Shown here: positions 52,713 to 61,742 of the stretch, one piece after another | How the letters are laid out: the number at the start of each line of letters is the position of its first letter | Numbering within the stretch: the stretch's first letter is position 1 | From: Halomonas sp. GT | GTDB taxonomy: Bacteria > Pseudomonadota > Gammaproteobacteria > Pseudomonadales > Halomonadaceae | DNA: 64,000 nt | Assembly (NCBI RefSeq): GCF_002082565.1 | Contig: NZ_CP020562.1 | Coordinates: 2,914,001 to 2,978,000, forward strand | Direction of reading: 5' to 3' | Position numbers and translations under genes: made by a program | Notes under the pieces: generated by a model | Database searches by the model: none | What the model was told of the DNA's origin: nothing | The model's input: the letters and a program-made list of their open reading frames with translations, nothing else

Positions 52713-53930
52713 CTAAAGCGGGTCGATTAGGTAGTTACGCGATTCCAACAGTTGTCGCACGCTTGCGTAGCTTAGTGGGTCGACTTGCCATCGCCCTTGA
52801 TGGCAACGGAGAATTCCCTGGCGAGCAAGTGCTAACCGTGCGTTTAGCGCTTCATGACTTGAGAATGGCAGCACATACCCTAACGCTTGATCCTCTAGCC
52901 CCCCATGAATGAGCAACGTATGCAGCAACAGCGTTGCCACATCTCCCGTATCCGACGCTAGCTCCGCTTCAGCCAACGCATCTAGTAGCCATAGCTCTTT
53001 TGACGGCTCTTCTTTCGACGGCTCTTTTGGCTGCCCTTGAGACGGCCCTTGTGAACGGCCACTATCCTCATTTTCAGCCGGTTCGCGCAGTCGTTCTCGC
53101 CAGTAGTGCCAAGCAATACCTAAATGCCCTCGACAGTGGGCCGCTAGACGTTGCAACTCTTTATAGGAGCGCTCACCACCATCGCTATGATCATTAGCGT
53201 CAGCAAGAATCAGCTGCCCCGTGCGGGAGCTATACACCGTCGGGCGGACGCCACCATCGTCTGCCAACTGAGAAAAATAGTGCGCCAGCTGCTCGCCCTC
53301 TAACGCCTGCAAGGTAACCACGGGGACGCCTTCCAACCCCACCGCATGCTGCAGATACGCATACGTCCAGCTATCACAACCAATCACGCCCTGCCCCAAA
53401 CGGCCACTTAACGCCCGCTCTAACAATTCACGGACGCCCTGTAGCCCTTGGGTGTGGCGTAAAAAATGCCGCTCTAAGGCGGGGATTGCCCACTGACGCT
53501 GGTAGCCACAGCGCTCGACCCACTCTAGGCAACCCTCCGTAAGCTCGTTAAGGGTTGGTGCAGATACGCAATTGACGCCCTGCTGCTGCGCCCAATGGCT
53601 AACGACAGCTTCGTGGCCACCATGAGGTGGAGAAATAAACAACACGACTGGCGCATCATCATCTCCCTGCGTTACTTGACTGAGGGCGTGAGCCGCAGGC
53701 GTCCAATCAATAGTAGGCACCCAATGCGACAGCGCGACGTCAGGTAACTTACGCAGCTCACTCTCCTCCTTTGCTTGGCGTTCCGAGGCTTCTCTACCTA
53801 CTATCCATGTAGTTGCTGCTCGCCAACTACGCCGCCACTGGCTAGCTTGGGTCTGCTCTGGTGTTTGAAACGACTCAAGTGCCACAATTTCCCATGGCGA
53901 AAAAGCGGTCTTCGTTGAGCGCTGCGTCAT
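52713..53930 (-). CDS. Uncharacterised MscS-linked protein with degenerate ATPase-like core
   Basis: A 405-residue protein that I do not recognise by name. The middle looks like a P-loop/STAND-type NTPase with lost loop: VVLFISPPHGGHEAVVSHW aligns in position with a Walker A but lacks GK. The domain runs with GVIGCDSWTYAYLQHAVG and VVTLQALEGEQLAHYFSQL. The C-terminus (ALLLHTLLIHGG... ALARQGILRCHQGRWQVDPLSYASVRQLL) reads like a winged helix. Around residues 296-313 is a short in-frame repeat (PSQGQPKEPSKEEPSKE). It is directly before mscS with an 8-nt gap, so it may regulate the channel or use it. Start fits ATG at 53930. Confidence 0.7.
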   Translation of the reverse strand: MTQRSTKTAFSPWEIVALESFQTPEQTQASQWRRSWRAATTWIVGREASERQAKEESELRKLPDVALSHWVPTIDWTPAAHALSQVTQGDDDAPVVLFISPPHGGHEAVVSHWAQQQGVNCVSAPTLNELTEGCLEWVERCGYQRQWAIPALERHFLRHTQGLQGVRELLERALSGRLGQGVIGCDSWTYAYLQHAVGLEGVPVVTLQALEGEQLAHYFSQLADDGGVRPTVYSSRTGQLILADANDHSDGGERSYKELQRLAAHCRGHLGIAWHYWRERLREPAENEDSGRSQGPSQGQPKEPSKEEPSKELWLLDALAEAELASDTGDVATLLLHTLLIHGGLEDQALGYVLPFSSHEALNARLALARQGILRCHQGRWQVDPLSYASVRQLLESRNYLIDPL

Positions 53931-54069
53931 ATGCCGCCTCGAACATAAATAAGTGGATTAAGGTTAGCATGCCCCATATTGTCATTGAGGGGTTAGACGA
54001 ACTTATCGTCTAAAATAAAGTCGTTATACAGTAGCTAACTAATATGAGAGCAAAGCGCAGGAGGCGACA

Positions 54070-54336
54070 ATGAGCGTAGTCAACGTCACTATGGCAGAAC
54101 TGCATGAAAAGCTTTCAAAGTGCATTGCAGGCGAACGGGTGCTTATCGATCATGAGGGAAATCGATTTAGCGCACGTATTCAACATGTAGGCTTTACGGG
54201 GTTAAAAGTCATTCCAGAAACGCAGATCAAAAACAGCACGGGGGACCCAGGCGATATCGACGGCGTAACCGTTCCTTATGATGATATTTGGGAACTTGAA
54301 GTGAAAGGCGTTGTGTATAGCCGCTTGGAAACGTAA
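54070..54336 (+). CDS. Uncharacterised small protein
   Basis: An 88-residue protein, not recognised. An N-terminal helix (VTMAELHEKLSKCIAGERV) is followed by a beta-rich part (RFSARIQHVGFTGLKVIPETQ, VPYDDIWELEVKGVVYSRLE). Such short helix-plus-strands proteins often bind small ligands or partners, but nothing specific is seen. A very good ribosome site (GGAGG, 5 nt) precedes the ATG at 54070. A weak hairpin follows the stop. It is divergent from the 52713 gene. Confidence 0.75.
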   Translation: MSVVNVTMAELHEKLSKCIAGERVLIDHEGNRFSARIQHVGFTGLKVIPETQIKNSTGDPGDIDGVTVPYDDIWELEVKGVVYSRLET

Positions 54337-54341
54337 TTTTT

Positions 54342-54371
54342 TTGCACACCCACTACTCAGTGGGCGTGCAA
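54342..54371 (+). terminator. Possible terminator after the 88-residue gene
   Basis: TTGCAC-A-CCCACT (54342-54354) pairs with AGTGGG-C-GTGCAA (54359-54371), with one A:C mismatch and a 4-nt loop. The T run precedes rather than follows the hairpin, so termination is uncertain. Confidence 0.35.
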
Positions 54372-54419
54372 GCACATTATTCCAAAACCAAAACGTTAAC
54401 TAAAATAAACGCTTCCTAG

Positions 54420-55427
54420 CTAGAAAGTCAGACAAATCTTTCCGAAGTGTTTGCCAGACTCCTGGTGGCGGAAGGCATCAGCAATGTCGCTCAGTGCAAA
54501 CTCACGGTCAATAATCGGCTTCAAATTAGCCGCTTCAATAGCATGAATCATCTCGATTTGATGACGACGACTACCCACAATAAGACCTTGCAGTTTAGCT
54601 TGCTTAGCCATCAGCTTAGCCGTTGGTATTTCGCCTTCTCGACCGGTTAGCACACCAATCAGCGCGATATGCCCACCAATTTTCACCGCATCAATCGATT
54701 GCGGTAGCGTACCAGGGCCGCCTACTTCAACAACATGGTCGACACCTTCACCATTCGTTAACGCTTTAACTGCCTTACCCCAGTCAGGCGTTTCTTTATA
54801 GTTAATGGTGTGTTCAGCACCCAGCTCGCGCAGACGGGTCAGCTTTTCATTAGAAGACGATGTGGCGATTACCCGCGCGCCCATCATCTTGGCAAACTGT
54901 AGCGCAAAAATAGAAACACCCCCGGTGCCCAACACCAGCACGGTATCTCCCGCTTTTAACCCACCATCAACGACTAATGCCCGCCAAGCGGTCAAGCCGG
55001 CGGTCGTCAGCGTCGCTGACTCCGCATGACTGTAACCTTGCGGCTGATGGGTGAACGAGGTAGCAGCAGCCACTCTTTGCTCGCGTGCATAGCCATCAAT
55101 ACCATCTCCTGGCGTGGTAGTGAAGTCGCCTACTCGCGCTGGCCCTTCCAGCCAATCAGGAAAAAACGTCGACACGACTGCATCACCGACAGCGAACTCG
55201 CTAACGCCTTTCCCTACTGCTTCTACGACACCGGCACCGTCCGACATGGGAATACGGCCATCTGCGGTGGGAATCATCCCCGCTACCACGGCATAGTCAT
55301 GAAAGTTAAGTGAGCTAGCGCGCAGACGTACTTTAATTTCACCAGGACCAGGCTCACCTGGCGCCGTTAGTTCAACCACGTTCAGTTTATCTAAACCGCC
55401 GGGCTGTTGAAGCTGAATGGCTTGCAT
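54420..55427 (-). CDS. NAD(P)-dependent MDR alcohol dehydrogenase-like protein
   Basis: A 335-residue medium-chain reductase. GroES-like domain: EIKVRLRASSLNFHDYAVVAG and GRIPMSDGAGVVEAVG. Rossmann domain: VLVLGTGGVSIFALQFAKMMGARVIATS. The catalytic zinc ligands typical of alcohol dehydrogenases (a Cys and His early on) are not evident, and NFHDY fits the zinc-free quinone oxidoreductase-type branch. The start at 55427 has GGAGG 5 nt upstream; a GTG before it is rejected. Substrate unknown. Single-gene unit, followed leftward by the small gene. Confidence 0.85.
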   Translation of the reverse strand: MQAIQLQQPGGLDKLNVVELTAPGEPGPGEIKVRLRASSLNFHDYAVVAGMIPTADGRIPMSDGAGVVEAVGKGVSEFAVGDAVVSTFFPDWLEGPARVGDFTTTPGDGIDGYAREQRVAAATSFTHQPQGYSHAESATLTTAGLTAWRALVVDGGLKAGDTVLVLGTGGVSIFALQFAKMMGARVIATSSSNEKLTRLRELGAEHTINYKETPDWGKAVKALTNGEGVDHVVEVGGPGTLPQSIDAVKIGGHIALIGVLTGREGEIPTAKLMAKQAKLQGLIVGSRRHQIEMIHAIEAANLKPIIDREFALSDIADAFRHQESGKHFGKICLTF

Positions 55428-55509
55428 CACTACCTCCTGTTGAACACATGTCGTTGAAAACGCCCAGTAGTAAAAAACCTGGTAGTAAACAGCTTAATAA
55501 ACGACTGGT

Positions 55510-57420
55510 CTAATAAGAGATGGGGGCACTGTGGTCAGTATCAAGGCCAAAATCAAGGTCGTGACCCAAAAAGCCACCAGACTGACGCTGCCACAAGCTG
55601 GCGTAAATACCGTTCTGTGCCAGCAACTCCTGGTGTGTGCCGCTTTCCACCATACGACCTTCATCTACCACAATTAACCGATCAAGCATCGCAATGGTAG
55701 AGAGTCGATGAGCAATGGCAATCACCGTCTTGCCTTCCATCAGCGAATCGAGTTGCTCTTGAATCGCGGCTTCCACTTCGGAATCCAACGCTGAGGTAGC
55801 CTCGTCCAACACCAGAATGGGGGCGTTTTTAAGCAGTACGCGAGCGATAGCAATACGCTGGCGCTGACCACCGGATAGTTTCACACCACGCTCGCCGACA
55901 TGGGCGTCTAAACCGCGCCGCCCTTTAGGGTCGACCAGCTCATTGATAAACGTATCGGCGTGGGCGCGGCACACTGCTTGCCACACATCATCATCGCTGG
56001 CATGAGGGCTACCGTAGCGAATATTGTCTCTCAGCGAACGATGCAGCAGTGAGGTATCCTGAGTCACCATGCCAATCTGATGACGCAATGACGTCTGGGT
56101 AACGTCAGCAATATTTTGTCCATCAATCAGGATACGTCCGCCCTGTAAGTCATAAAAGCGCAGTAACAGATTGGCCAGGGTGGACTTACCTGCCCCAGAT
56201 CGGCCAATCAGGCCAATTTTTTCGCCAGGTTTAATCGTCAGACTCAACCCGTCAAAGACGTTTTTACTTTCACCTTTAGCCTGGGCGTACTGAAAGCGCA
56301 GCGCATCAAACACAATTTCGCCATTGGGCACCACAAGCGCTTTGGCATTGGGCTTATCTTTGATCGTGGGCTCCTGGGCAATGGTATTCATACCATCCTG
56401 TACCGTACCAATATTTTCAAACAGGCCAGCCACTTCCCATAAGATCCAATCCGACATAAAGCGGATACGCATCACCAGGGCTATCGCAATCGCTAAAATA
56501 CCCAGGGAAATAGCGTCCAAATACCAAGCACTAATCGCCATGCCTGCCGTTCCCACCAGCAGCAGCGTATTGAGCAGCGTCAGGCAAACACTCATGATGG
56601 TGACTAGCCGCATTTGACGATGCACCGTGTCCATAAAACCTTGCATCGCATCCTTGGCGTAGCTCTGTTCACGTTCGGTATCAGCGAACAGCTTAATCGT
56701 TTGGATATTGCTGTAACTATCAACCACGCGCCCCGTCATCTGGGCACGAGCATCGGCCTGAGCCATCGAAACGTCGCGCAAGCGCGGGACAAAAAAGCGC
56801 ATAATGCCTAAATAACCGACCAACCAAACGCCTAAAGGCAACAGCAACCATGGGTCTGCGCGGCCTAATAAAATTGCCGCCCCAGTAAAGTACACGATGG
56901 CGTAAACCATTAGATCCATCACTTTGGTGACGGTCTCACGAATGGCCAACGCTGTTTGCATGACTTTTTGCGACACCCGCCCTGCGAACTCATCCTGATA
57001 GAAGGCCAAGCTTTGGCTAAGCATATGACGGTGAGAAAGCCAGCGGCCAATCATCGGGTAGTTACCGAAAATACTTTGATGGGTAACCAGTGACTGGACG
57101 AGCACTAGTAGCGGTAAGCCGATAATCACCATCAAGCCAGTCACCGCCAACCAAGGACCGTGATCCGACCAGAAATTCGCGCGTTCTACGTTACCCAGCC
57201 AATCAACCAAATCGCCCATATAACTAAAAAACACCACCTCCGCTGCAGAAACCAGGGCTGTTGCTACCGACATCAGCAAAAGCCACGGCCATACGGGGCG
57301 CGAAAAATGCCAAATAAACGGCAGCAAACCTTTCGGTGGCGTGGCAACTTCACCTTCGGGATAGGGGTTCAACCGCGTTTCAAAGTAACGGAACAGCGGC
57401 GCTAGCTTACGTGACAACAT
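55510..57420 (-). CDS. ABC transporter, fused permease and ATPase (MsbA-like half transporter)
   Basis: A 636-residue half transporter. Residues about 30-350 are a six-helix type 1 exporter domain, and from about 375 an ATPase domain: Walker A GRSGAGKSTLANLLL, signature LSGGQRQRIAIARVLL, Walker B ILVLDEATSALDS and the switch His in AHRLSTI. It works as a homodimer or with another half. The substrate (lipid, peptide or drug) cannot be told. The long N-terminal extension (about 30 residues) is cytoplasmic. The 80-nt gap to the MDR gene and the 36-nt gap from the AbrB-family gene suggest a loose cluster. Confidence 0.93.
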   Translation of the reverse strand: MLSRKLAPLFRYFETRLNPYPEGEVATPPKGLLPFIWHFSRPVWPWLLLMSVATALVSAAEVVFFSYMGDLVDWLGNVERANFWSDHGPWLAVTGLMVIIGLPLLVLVQSLVTHQSIFGNYPMIGRWLSHRHMLSQSLAFYQDEFAGRVSQKVMQTALAIRETVTKVMDLMVYAIVYFTGAAILLGRADPWLLLPLGVWLVGYLGIMRFFVPRLRDVSMAQADARAQMTGRVVDSYSNIQTIKLFADTEREQSYAKDAMQGFMDTVHRQMRLVTIMSVCLTLLNTLLLVGTAGMAISAWYLDAISLGILAIAIALVMRIRFMSDWILWEVAGLFENIGTVQDGMNTIAQEPTIKDKPNAKALVVPNGEIVFDALRFQYAQAKGESKNVFDGLSLTIKPGEKIGLIGRSGAGKSTLANLLLRFYDLQGGRILIDGQNIADVTQTSLRHQIGMVTQDTSLLHRSLRDNIRYGSPHASDDDVWQAVCRAHADTFINELVDPKGRRGLDAHVGERGVKLSGGQRQRIAIARVLLKNAPILVLDEATSALDSEVEAAIQEQLDSLMEGKTVIAIAHRLSTIAMLDRLIVVDEGRMVESGTHQELLAQNGIYASLWQRQSGGFLGHDLDFGLDTDHSAPISY

Positions 57421-57456
57421 GGAAAGTCCTTTCGTTACCTTGGTAGACAGACGTCG

Positions 57457-58497
57457 TTAAGAAGATTGGCGACGCAATAGCCAACGAGCCCAAAAAGGCG
57501 CCACGATCATCAGTGTGACCATACGCAATAAGTGGTGAAATGCTACAAACACGGGGTCGATATTAAGCGCGACAGCAAGAATAGCCATTTCACCGATGCC
57601 ACCGGGAGCCAGCGCTAATAGGGCTACGTCACGGCGCACGCCCAACAGCTGATGGATCAGTTCAGCAAACAGTGCTAACACCATCAGTGCGAGCAACGTC
57701 GCCACCCCTGACTGCCATAAATAACGCCCGAGCAGGCGTCGTGTCATGCCTTGAAAACGCGAGCCAATCGCACTGCCTAGCACCCACAACATGAGGTTCA
57801 TTCCCCAACTAGGCAAGCTAAGGCTTGCAAGCCCAAACCCAGATAGCAAGGCCGCCATAATCAGCGGCGCAAGTAACGCCGAACTTGGAATGTGCAGCCA
57901 CCGGCCCACGGGTAATAAGAAAGGAATAGTGAGCAGCATCCAGCCGTGCTCAAGGGCAGCCTGGGCTGGTCCAATGTCACCTGCACCGCCTTCAAATGCC
58001 CAAAACAGGGGAGGCAGAAATAGGATGACGAGGATAATACGTAGCGACTGGGCAATAGCGATTCGTTGTGGGTCACCGCCACATTGATCGCCGAGCATGA
58101 TCATTGCCGTCATTGCCCCGGGCGATGCACCAAACCAAGCACTGACAGGGTCGAAGCCACAGCGACGATACCACGCCGCGGCAACAGCAGTGGACGCCGC
58201 AACACCTGCCAGCAAGAGGGCTGCCGAGATTGGCCAGTCCAGCACACGATGGGCAAGTTGAGGCGTTACTTGGCTGCCTAGCACCAATCCCATGACCGCT
58301 AAAAACACGTTGCGCAGCGGCTCCGGTACGCCAACGTTAATTCCTTTTGCCGATACCAGCAGGTTGGCGATTAGCGGGCCTAGCATCCAGGCAAGCGGTA
58401 AACCGGTGAGGTGAAAAACGACGCCGCCCACGGCGCCTACGGCAAGCGATGTTACAAGTCCCTTTGCACTTTCTGCGCTGACACGGATGCCTTTCAC
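57457..58497 (-). CDS. AbrB family membrane protein
   Basis: A 346-residue membrane protein with two repeats of a 4-5 helix unit, the AbrB/ammonia monooxygenase-type family (PF05145). Each half carries the conserved start LTGLPLAWMLGPLIANLL and VVFHLTGLPLAWMLGP-like (first) and LHIPSSALLAPLIMAALL (second), with FGASPGAMTAMIMLG and ALAPGGIGEMAILAVALNIDPVFVAFHHLLR (as LAPGGIGEMAILAVALN). Transport substrate unknown. A GTG at 58497 has GGAGG 5 nt before, so it is preferred to an ATG at 58518, whose upstream has no ribosome site. Confidence 0.88.
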   Translation of the reverse strand: MKGIRVSAESAKGLVTSLAVGAVGGVVFHLTGLPLAWMLGPLIANLLVSAKGINVGVPEPLRNVFLAVMGLVLGSQVTPQLAHRVLDWPISAALLLAGVAASTAVAAAWYRRCGFDPVSAWFGASPGAMTAMIMLGDQCGGDPQRIAIAQSLRIILVILFLPPLFWAFEGGAGDIGPAQAALEHGWMLLTIPFLLPVGRWLHIPSSALLAPLIMAALLSGFGLASLSLPSWGMNLMLWVLGSAIGSRFQGMTRRLLGRYLWQSGVATLLALMVLALFAELIHQLLGVRRDVALLALAPGGIGEMAILAVALNIDPVFVAFHHLLRMVTLMIVAPFWARWLLRRQSS

Positions 58498-58522
58498 GCT
58501 CTCCTCCACCCTAACCATTAAC

Positions 58523-58686
58523 GTTAAAACGCAATTGTTAACCTGCTAAGCGTAAACGTTAGCTTACCACTGCTAAGGGCATTAGGGTGTTAAGAGCTAG
58601 TTTTTAAGTGCCTCTCGTTAAGTACCTCTTGTTAAGCACCGATTGTTAAGCGCTAGGTGTTAAGTGTCTGATGTTAAGTGTTAAGT
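58523..58686. repeat. 14-bp period tandem array filling the AbrB/RIO intergenic space
   Basis: Seven units in exact 14-bp register run from 58589 to 58686, each starting GTTAAG (TTTAAG once): GTTAAGAGCTAGTT, TTTAAGTGCCTCTC, GTTAAGTACCTCTT, GTTAAGCACCGATT, GTTAAGCGCTAGGT, GTTAAGTGTCTGAT, GTTAAGTGTTAAGT. Further units (GTTAAAACGCAATT, GTTAACCTGCTAAG, GTTAGCTTACCACT) lie at 58523-58571 with breaks in register. The array ends 10 bp from the RIO kinase stop and begins 26 bp from the AbrB gene start. Confidence 0.92.
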
Positions 58687-58696
58687 ACTTTTATTC

Positions 58697-59554
58697 TTAG
58701 TCTTCGTCATCATCGCCGCGGATACGAGCCTGTCGATCAGCTTCTTCCTCAATAGCATCATCAATCACTTCCAATAGCTCATCAACATTGGCTATGTGGC
58801 TATCAAGTTCAAAGTGGCCAGTTAGCTTACTATCAGGGTGTAGCTTCCCTGCTTCATATAAAGCCCACATTTCTTTACCGTAGTGGGTAGTCAGTAGCTC
58901 GGGGGCGAAACGACCAAAATAGGCACGCATATTATCGACATCGCGCTCTAGCATTGCTGCCGCACTATTGTTGCCCGCCGCATCCACCGCCTGGGGCAAA
59001 TCGATAATCACCGGCCCTTCGGCGTCAACCAGCACGTTGAATTCAGATAAGTCACCATGGATCAAACCTGCGCACAGCATTCGCACTACGTCTTGAATCA
59101 CTTTGGCGTGATAGCGCAGCGCTTGCTCCTCGGTTAGGGTCACTTCGTCCAAACGTGGCGCTACGTTTCCCTCGGCATCGCTGATCATTTCCATGAGCAG
59201 TACGCCATCAACAAACCCATGGGGCTCAGGCACACGTACATCAGCGGCAGCAAGACGATATAGCGCATCAACTTCCGCATTCAGCCACGCCTGTTCCTGC
59301 TCTTTTTGACCGTAGCGGGTCTTTTTAGCCATAGCGCGAGAACGACGACTATTGCGCTCCTTGCGCCCTTCTTGGTATTGCACAGCCTGCTTAAAACTAC
59401 GCTGTTTAGCTTCTTTAAAGACCTTGGCACAACGTACTTCTTCGCCACAGCGTACGACATACACCTGCGCCTCTTTACCACTCATTAACTGCACCAGCAC
59501 TTCGTCGATCATTCCATCATCGACCAGGGGCTGTAATCGCTTAGGGATTTTCAT
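58697..59554 (-). CDS. RIO family serine/threonine protein kinase
   Basis: A 285-residue RIO1-type kinase. The nucleotide loop is GMIDEVLVQLMSGKEAQVYVV with the catalytic Lys in CAKVFKEAKQRSF; the catalytic loop is LIHGDLSEFNVLV and the metal loop VIIDLPQAVD. These are the RIO marks (HGDLSEFN, IDLPQ). Its C-terminus is acidic (DRQARIRGDDDED). The substrate in bacteria is unknown. The ATG at 59554 is favoured; a TTG at 59593 near GAGGAGCC is possible. dbpA lies 50 nt upstream in the same direction. Confidence 0.93.
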   Translation of the reverse strand: MKIPKRLQPLVDDGMIDEVLVQLMSGKEAQVYVVRCGEEVRCAKVFKEAKQRSFKQAVQYQEGRKERNSRRSRAMAKKTRYGQKEQEQAWLNAEVDALYRLAAADVRVPEPHGFVDGVLLMEMISDAEGNVAPRLDEVTLTEEQALRYHAKVIQDVVRMLCAGLIHGDLSEFNVLVDAEGPVIIDLPQAVDAAGNNSAAAMLERDVDNMRAYFGRFAPELLTTHYGKEMWALYEAGKLHPDSKLTGHFELDSHIANVDELLEVIDDAIEEEADRQARIRGDDDED

Positions 59555-59604
59555 GGTTAGCTGCGTCGGCTCCTCTTTACTATCTGTGCACAATCATTAA
59601 TCGA

Positions 59605-61002
59605 TCAATAGCGAATACGGCGGACGCGGAAAGCGCGTCCTTTAAGTTTGTCACGCTCAAGTTTGGCCTGGGCTTTTTGAACAGCGCCATGCTCCACTGC
59701 CACATAGGCACTCCGGGCCAACACTTTAATTTTGCCTACTTGATCGCCCCGTATGCCACCCTCGCTGGTCAGTGCCCCCAGGATATCCCCCGGGCGCAGC
59801 TTGTCTTTCTTACCCCCTGCCAACTGTAGTGTTGCCATAGGCGGTTCAAATGGCACTGAATGCTGGGGTTTGGGCAAGGGTTCGGTAGTAATCGGTTGTT
59901 CTAACAAGCCTTCCAACCGCTCCAGCCGATAGTGCTCTTTAGGTGTGACCAGCGTACAGGCAATGCCGCTAGCCCCTGCTCGCCCGGTACGTCCTACTCG
60001 ATGCACGTGAACATCAAGCTCACGGGCAATTTGATAATTAAACACAGCGTCTAATTGAGCAATATCTAAACCACGCGCTGCAACATCCGTTGCCACTAGA
60101 ATAGACGCACTTTGATTAGCAAACAGAATTAGTCGACGATCACGATCTTTCTGCTCTAAGTCGCCGTTGAGTGCCACGGCACTAAAGCCGGCATCCACCA
60201 GTTGCTCAGCCACCGCCTGAGTTTCGCGTTTGGTGTTGCAGAACACTACGCTGGTCGCTGGCCGATAAACCAGTAGCAGCTGTTGAAGGGCAGCGAAACG
60301 CGCCTCTTCACTGGCAACGTCATAGAAGTGTTGATCAATAGTAGTGGCATCATGAACCTCGGCCACTTTAACCATCACTGGCTCACGCATAATGCCGCGG
60401 GTCATAGCAGTCAGGCCACCTGAAGTCTGATCATCCGGGAATGTCGCACTAAAAAGCAGCGTTTGGCGGTCGGCAGGCGTCTCATCAATGATCGCATCAA
60501 TGGTGTCTTGAAAGCCCATATCAAGCATACGATCGGCTTCATCAAGTACCAAGGTGGTCAGCGACCCTAGTGTTAACGAGCCTTTGCGCAAATGCTCGTC
60601 GATTCGCCCCGGCGTGCCCACGACAATATGCGCACCATGCTCCAAGGAGCCTAGCTGCGGCCCAAACGGCGCTCCGCCGCACAGGGTAAGCACTTTAACG
60701 TTAGGCAACCCACGCGCTAAACGGCGTAGTTCTTCGGCCACTTGGTCGGCGAGCTCTCGGGTGGGGCACAGCACCAGGCCCTGTACAGCAAACGCTTCTA
60801 CACGCAATTCAGCCAGCAGTGCCAAGCCAAAGGCAGCGGTTTTTCCCGATCCCGTTTTGGCTTGGGCCAACACATCACAGCCAGCCAACATCGGTGGCAG
60901 GCTTTGAGCCTGTACAGGCGTCATTGTGTGATAGCCAAGGGAATCTAAGTTGGTTAAAAGCGCAGGAGAGAGCGCGAGCGATGCAAAAGAAGTGTCAGAC
61001 AC
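59605..61002 (-). CDS. dbpA: ATP-dependent RNA helicase DbpA
   Basis: A 465-residue DEAD-box helicase acting in 50S ribosome assembly at helix 92 of 23S rRNA. Motif I AKTGSGKTAAFGLALL, motif II VLDEADRMLDMGF, motif III SATFP, and VHRVGRTGRAG are present. The C-terminal domain (GDILGALTSEGGIRGDQVGKI, as GALTSEGGIRGDQVGKI, to the end) is the DbpA RNA-binding domain, and GDILGAL fits it. The start is GTG at 61002 with AGGA 8 nt before. It lies upstream of the RIO kinase gene. Confidence 0.95.
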   Translation of the reverse strand: MSDTSFASLALSPALLTNLDSLGYHTMTPVQAQSLPPMLAGCDVLAQAKTGSGKTAAFGLALLAELRVEAFAVQGLVLCPTRELADQVAEELRRLARGLPNVKVLTLCGGAPFGPQLGSLEHGAHIVVGTPGRIDEHLRKGSLTLGSLTTLVLDEADRMLDMGFQDTIDAIIDETPADRQTLLFSATFPDDQTSGGLTAMTRGIMREPVMVKVAEVHDATTIDQHFYDVASEEARFAALQQLLLVYRPATSVVFCNTKRETQAVAEQLVDAGFSAVALNGDLEQKDRDRRLILFANQSASILVATDVAARGLDIAQLDAVFNYQIARELDVHVHRVGRTGRAGASGIACTLVTPKEHYRLERLEGLLEQPITTEPLPKPQHSVPFEPPMATLQLAGGKKDKLRPGDILGALTSEGGIRGDQVGKIKVLARSAYVAVEHGAVQKAQAKLERDKLKGRAFRVRRIRY

Positions 61003-61143
61003 AAAATTATCCTGAAGGGGCTACATTGCCCAGCAAACCTATAATGTGAAGCACCATACCAGAAAGCGCCAACCTATGCCTTGGCAAGGATATACGAACG
61101 GTACAGAATGGGTGATTGCTAATCCTCTAGATAGTAGGCCAGC

Positions 61144-61167
61144 TATTTAGGACAGTATTTAGGACAA
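61144..61167. repeat. 12-bp tandem duplication across the ybaK stop
   Basis: TATTTAGGACAG (61144-61155) and TATTTAGGACAA (61156-61167) are tandem copies differing in the last base. The second copy covers the ybaK stop (61159-61161), as in the PfpI gene case. Confidence 0.8.
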
Positions 61168-61635
61168 AGTAGTTGCTAACGCTGCAAAACGCCCCTGGCA
61201 CAACGTTGCTAAGTCCCGCGGAGAAAGTTCAATTTCCAGCCCACGTCGCCCCGCGCTTACATACAGTGTCGAAAATGTCTCCGCCGAGTCGTCGATAAAC
61301 GTAGGCAGACGCTTTTTCTGGCCCAGCGGGCTAACACCACCAAGCACGTATCCTGTGGTCCGTTCAACGTCAACTGGCGCCGCCATTGCGGCTTTTTTCG
61401 CCCCTGCCGCTTTAGCAATTTGCTTTAACCCCAGTTGGCTGGTGACCGGTACAATACCAACTGCCAACTGCTTACCATCCAGGGTAACTACCAAGGTTTT
61501 AAACACTTGCTGAGCGGCAACACCCAGTTTTTCAGCTGCCTCCAGCCCGTAAGATTGCGTAGCGGCATCGTGTTGATACTCATGGATCTGAAACGCAATT
61601 CCCGCGTGTTTCGCGCTATTAATCGCCGGTGTCAT
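61159..61635 (-). CDS. ybaK: Cys-tRNA(Pro)/Cys-tRNA deacylase YbaK
   Basis: A 158-residue editing enzyme of the YbaK/EbsC family that removes cysteine mischarged on tRNA-Pro. Conserved: FKTLVVTLDGKQLAVGIVPV, where the Lys is the catalytic residue of this family (FKTLV), and TTGYVLGGVSPLGQKKRLPTFID, of which GYVLGGVSPLG is diagnostic. The C-terminus ends ATTLS. Start ATG at 61635 is the only one that fits. It is divergent from the DUF3008 gene. Confidence 0.95.
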   Translation of the reverse strand: MTPAINSAKHAGIAFQIHEYQHDAATQSYGLEAAEKLGVAAQQVFKTLVVTLDGKQLAVGIVPVTSQLGLKQIAKAAGAKKAAMAAPVDVERTTGYVLGGVSPLGQKKRLPTFIDDSAETFSTLYVSAGRRGLEIELSPRDLATLCQGRFAALATTLS

Positions 61636-61742
61636 GTAATTCTCTTAAGTTAACATCGTCAGCTCGTCTGGAAAGGGCACTGCTCTCTGCTAAGCTTAAT
61701 ATCGTGATTGGTTTAAGGAAGTCAACTGACAGGAGTCGACCT

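Noticed and set aside
58523..58686. CRISPR array
   Set aside because: Units are only 14 bp, adjacent with no spacers and no cas genes nearby; it is a tandem repeat.
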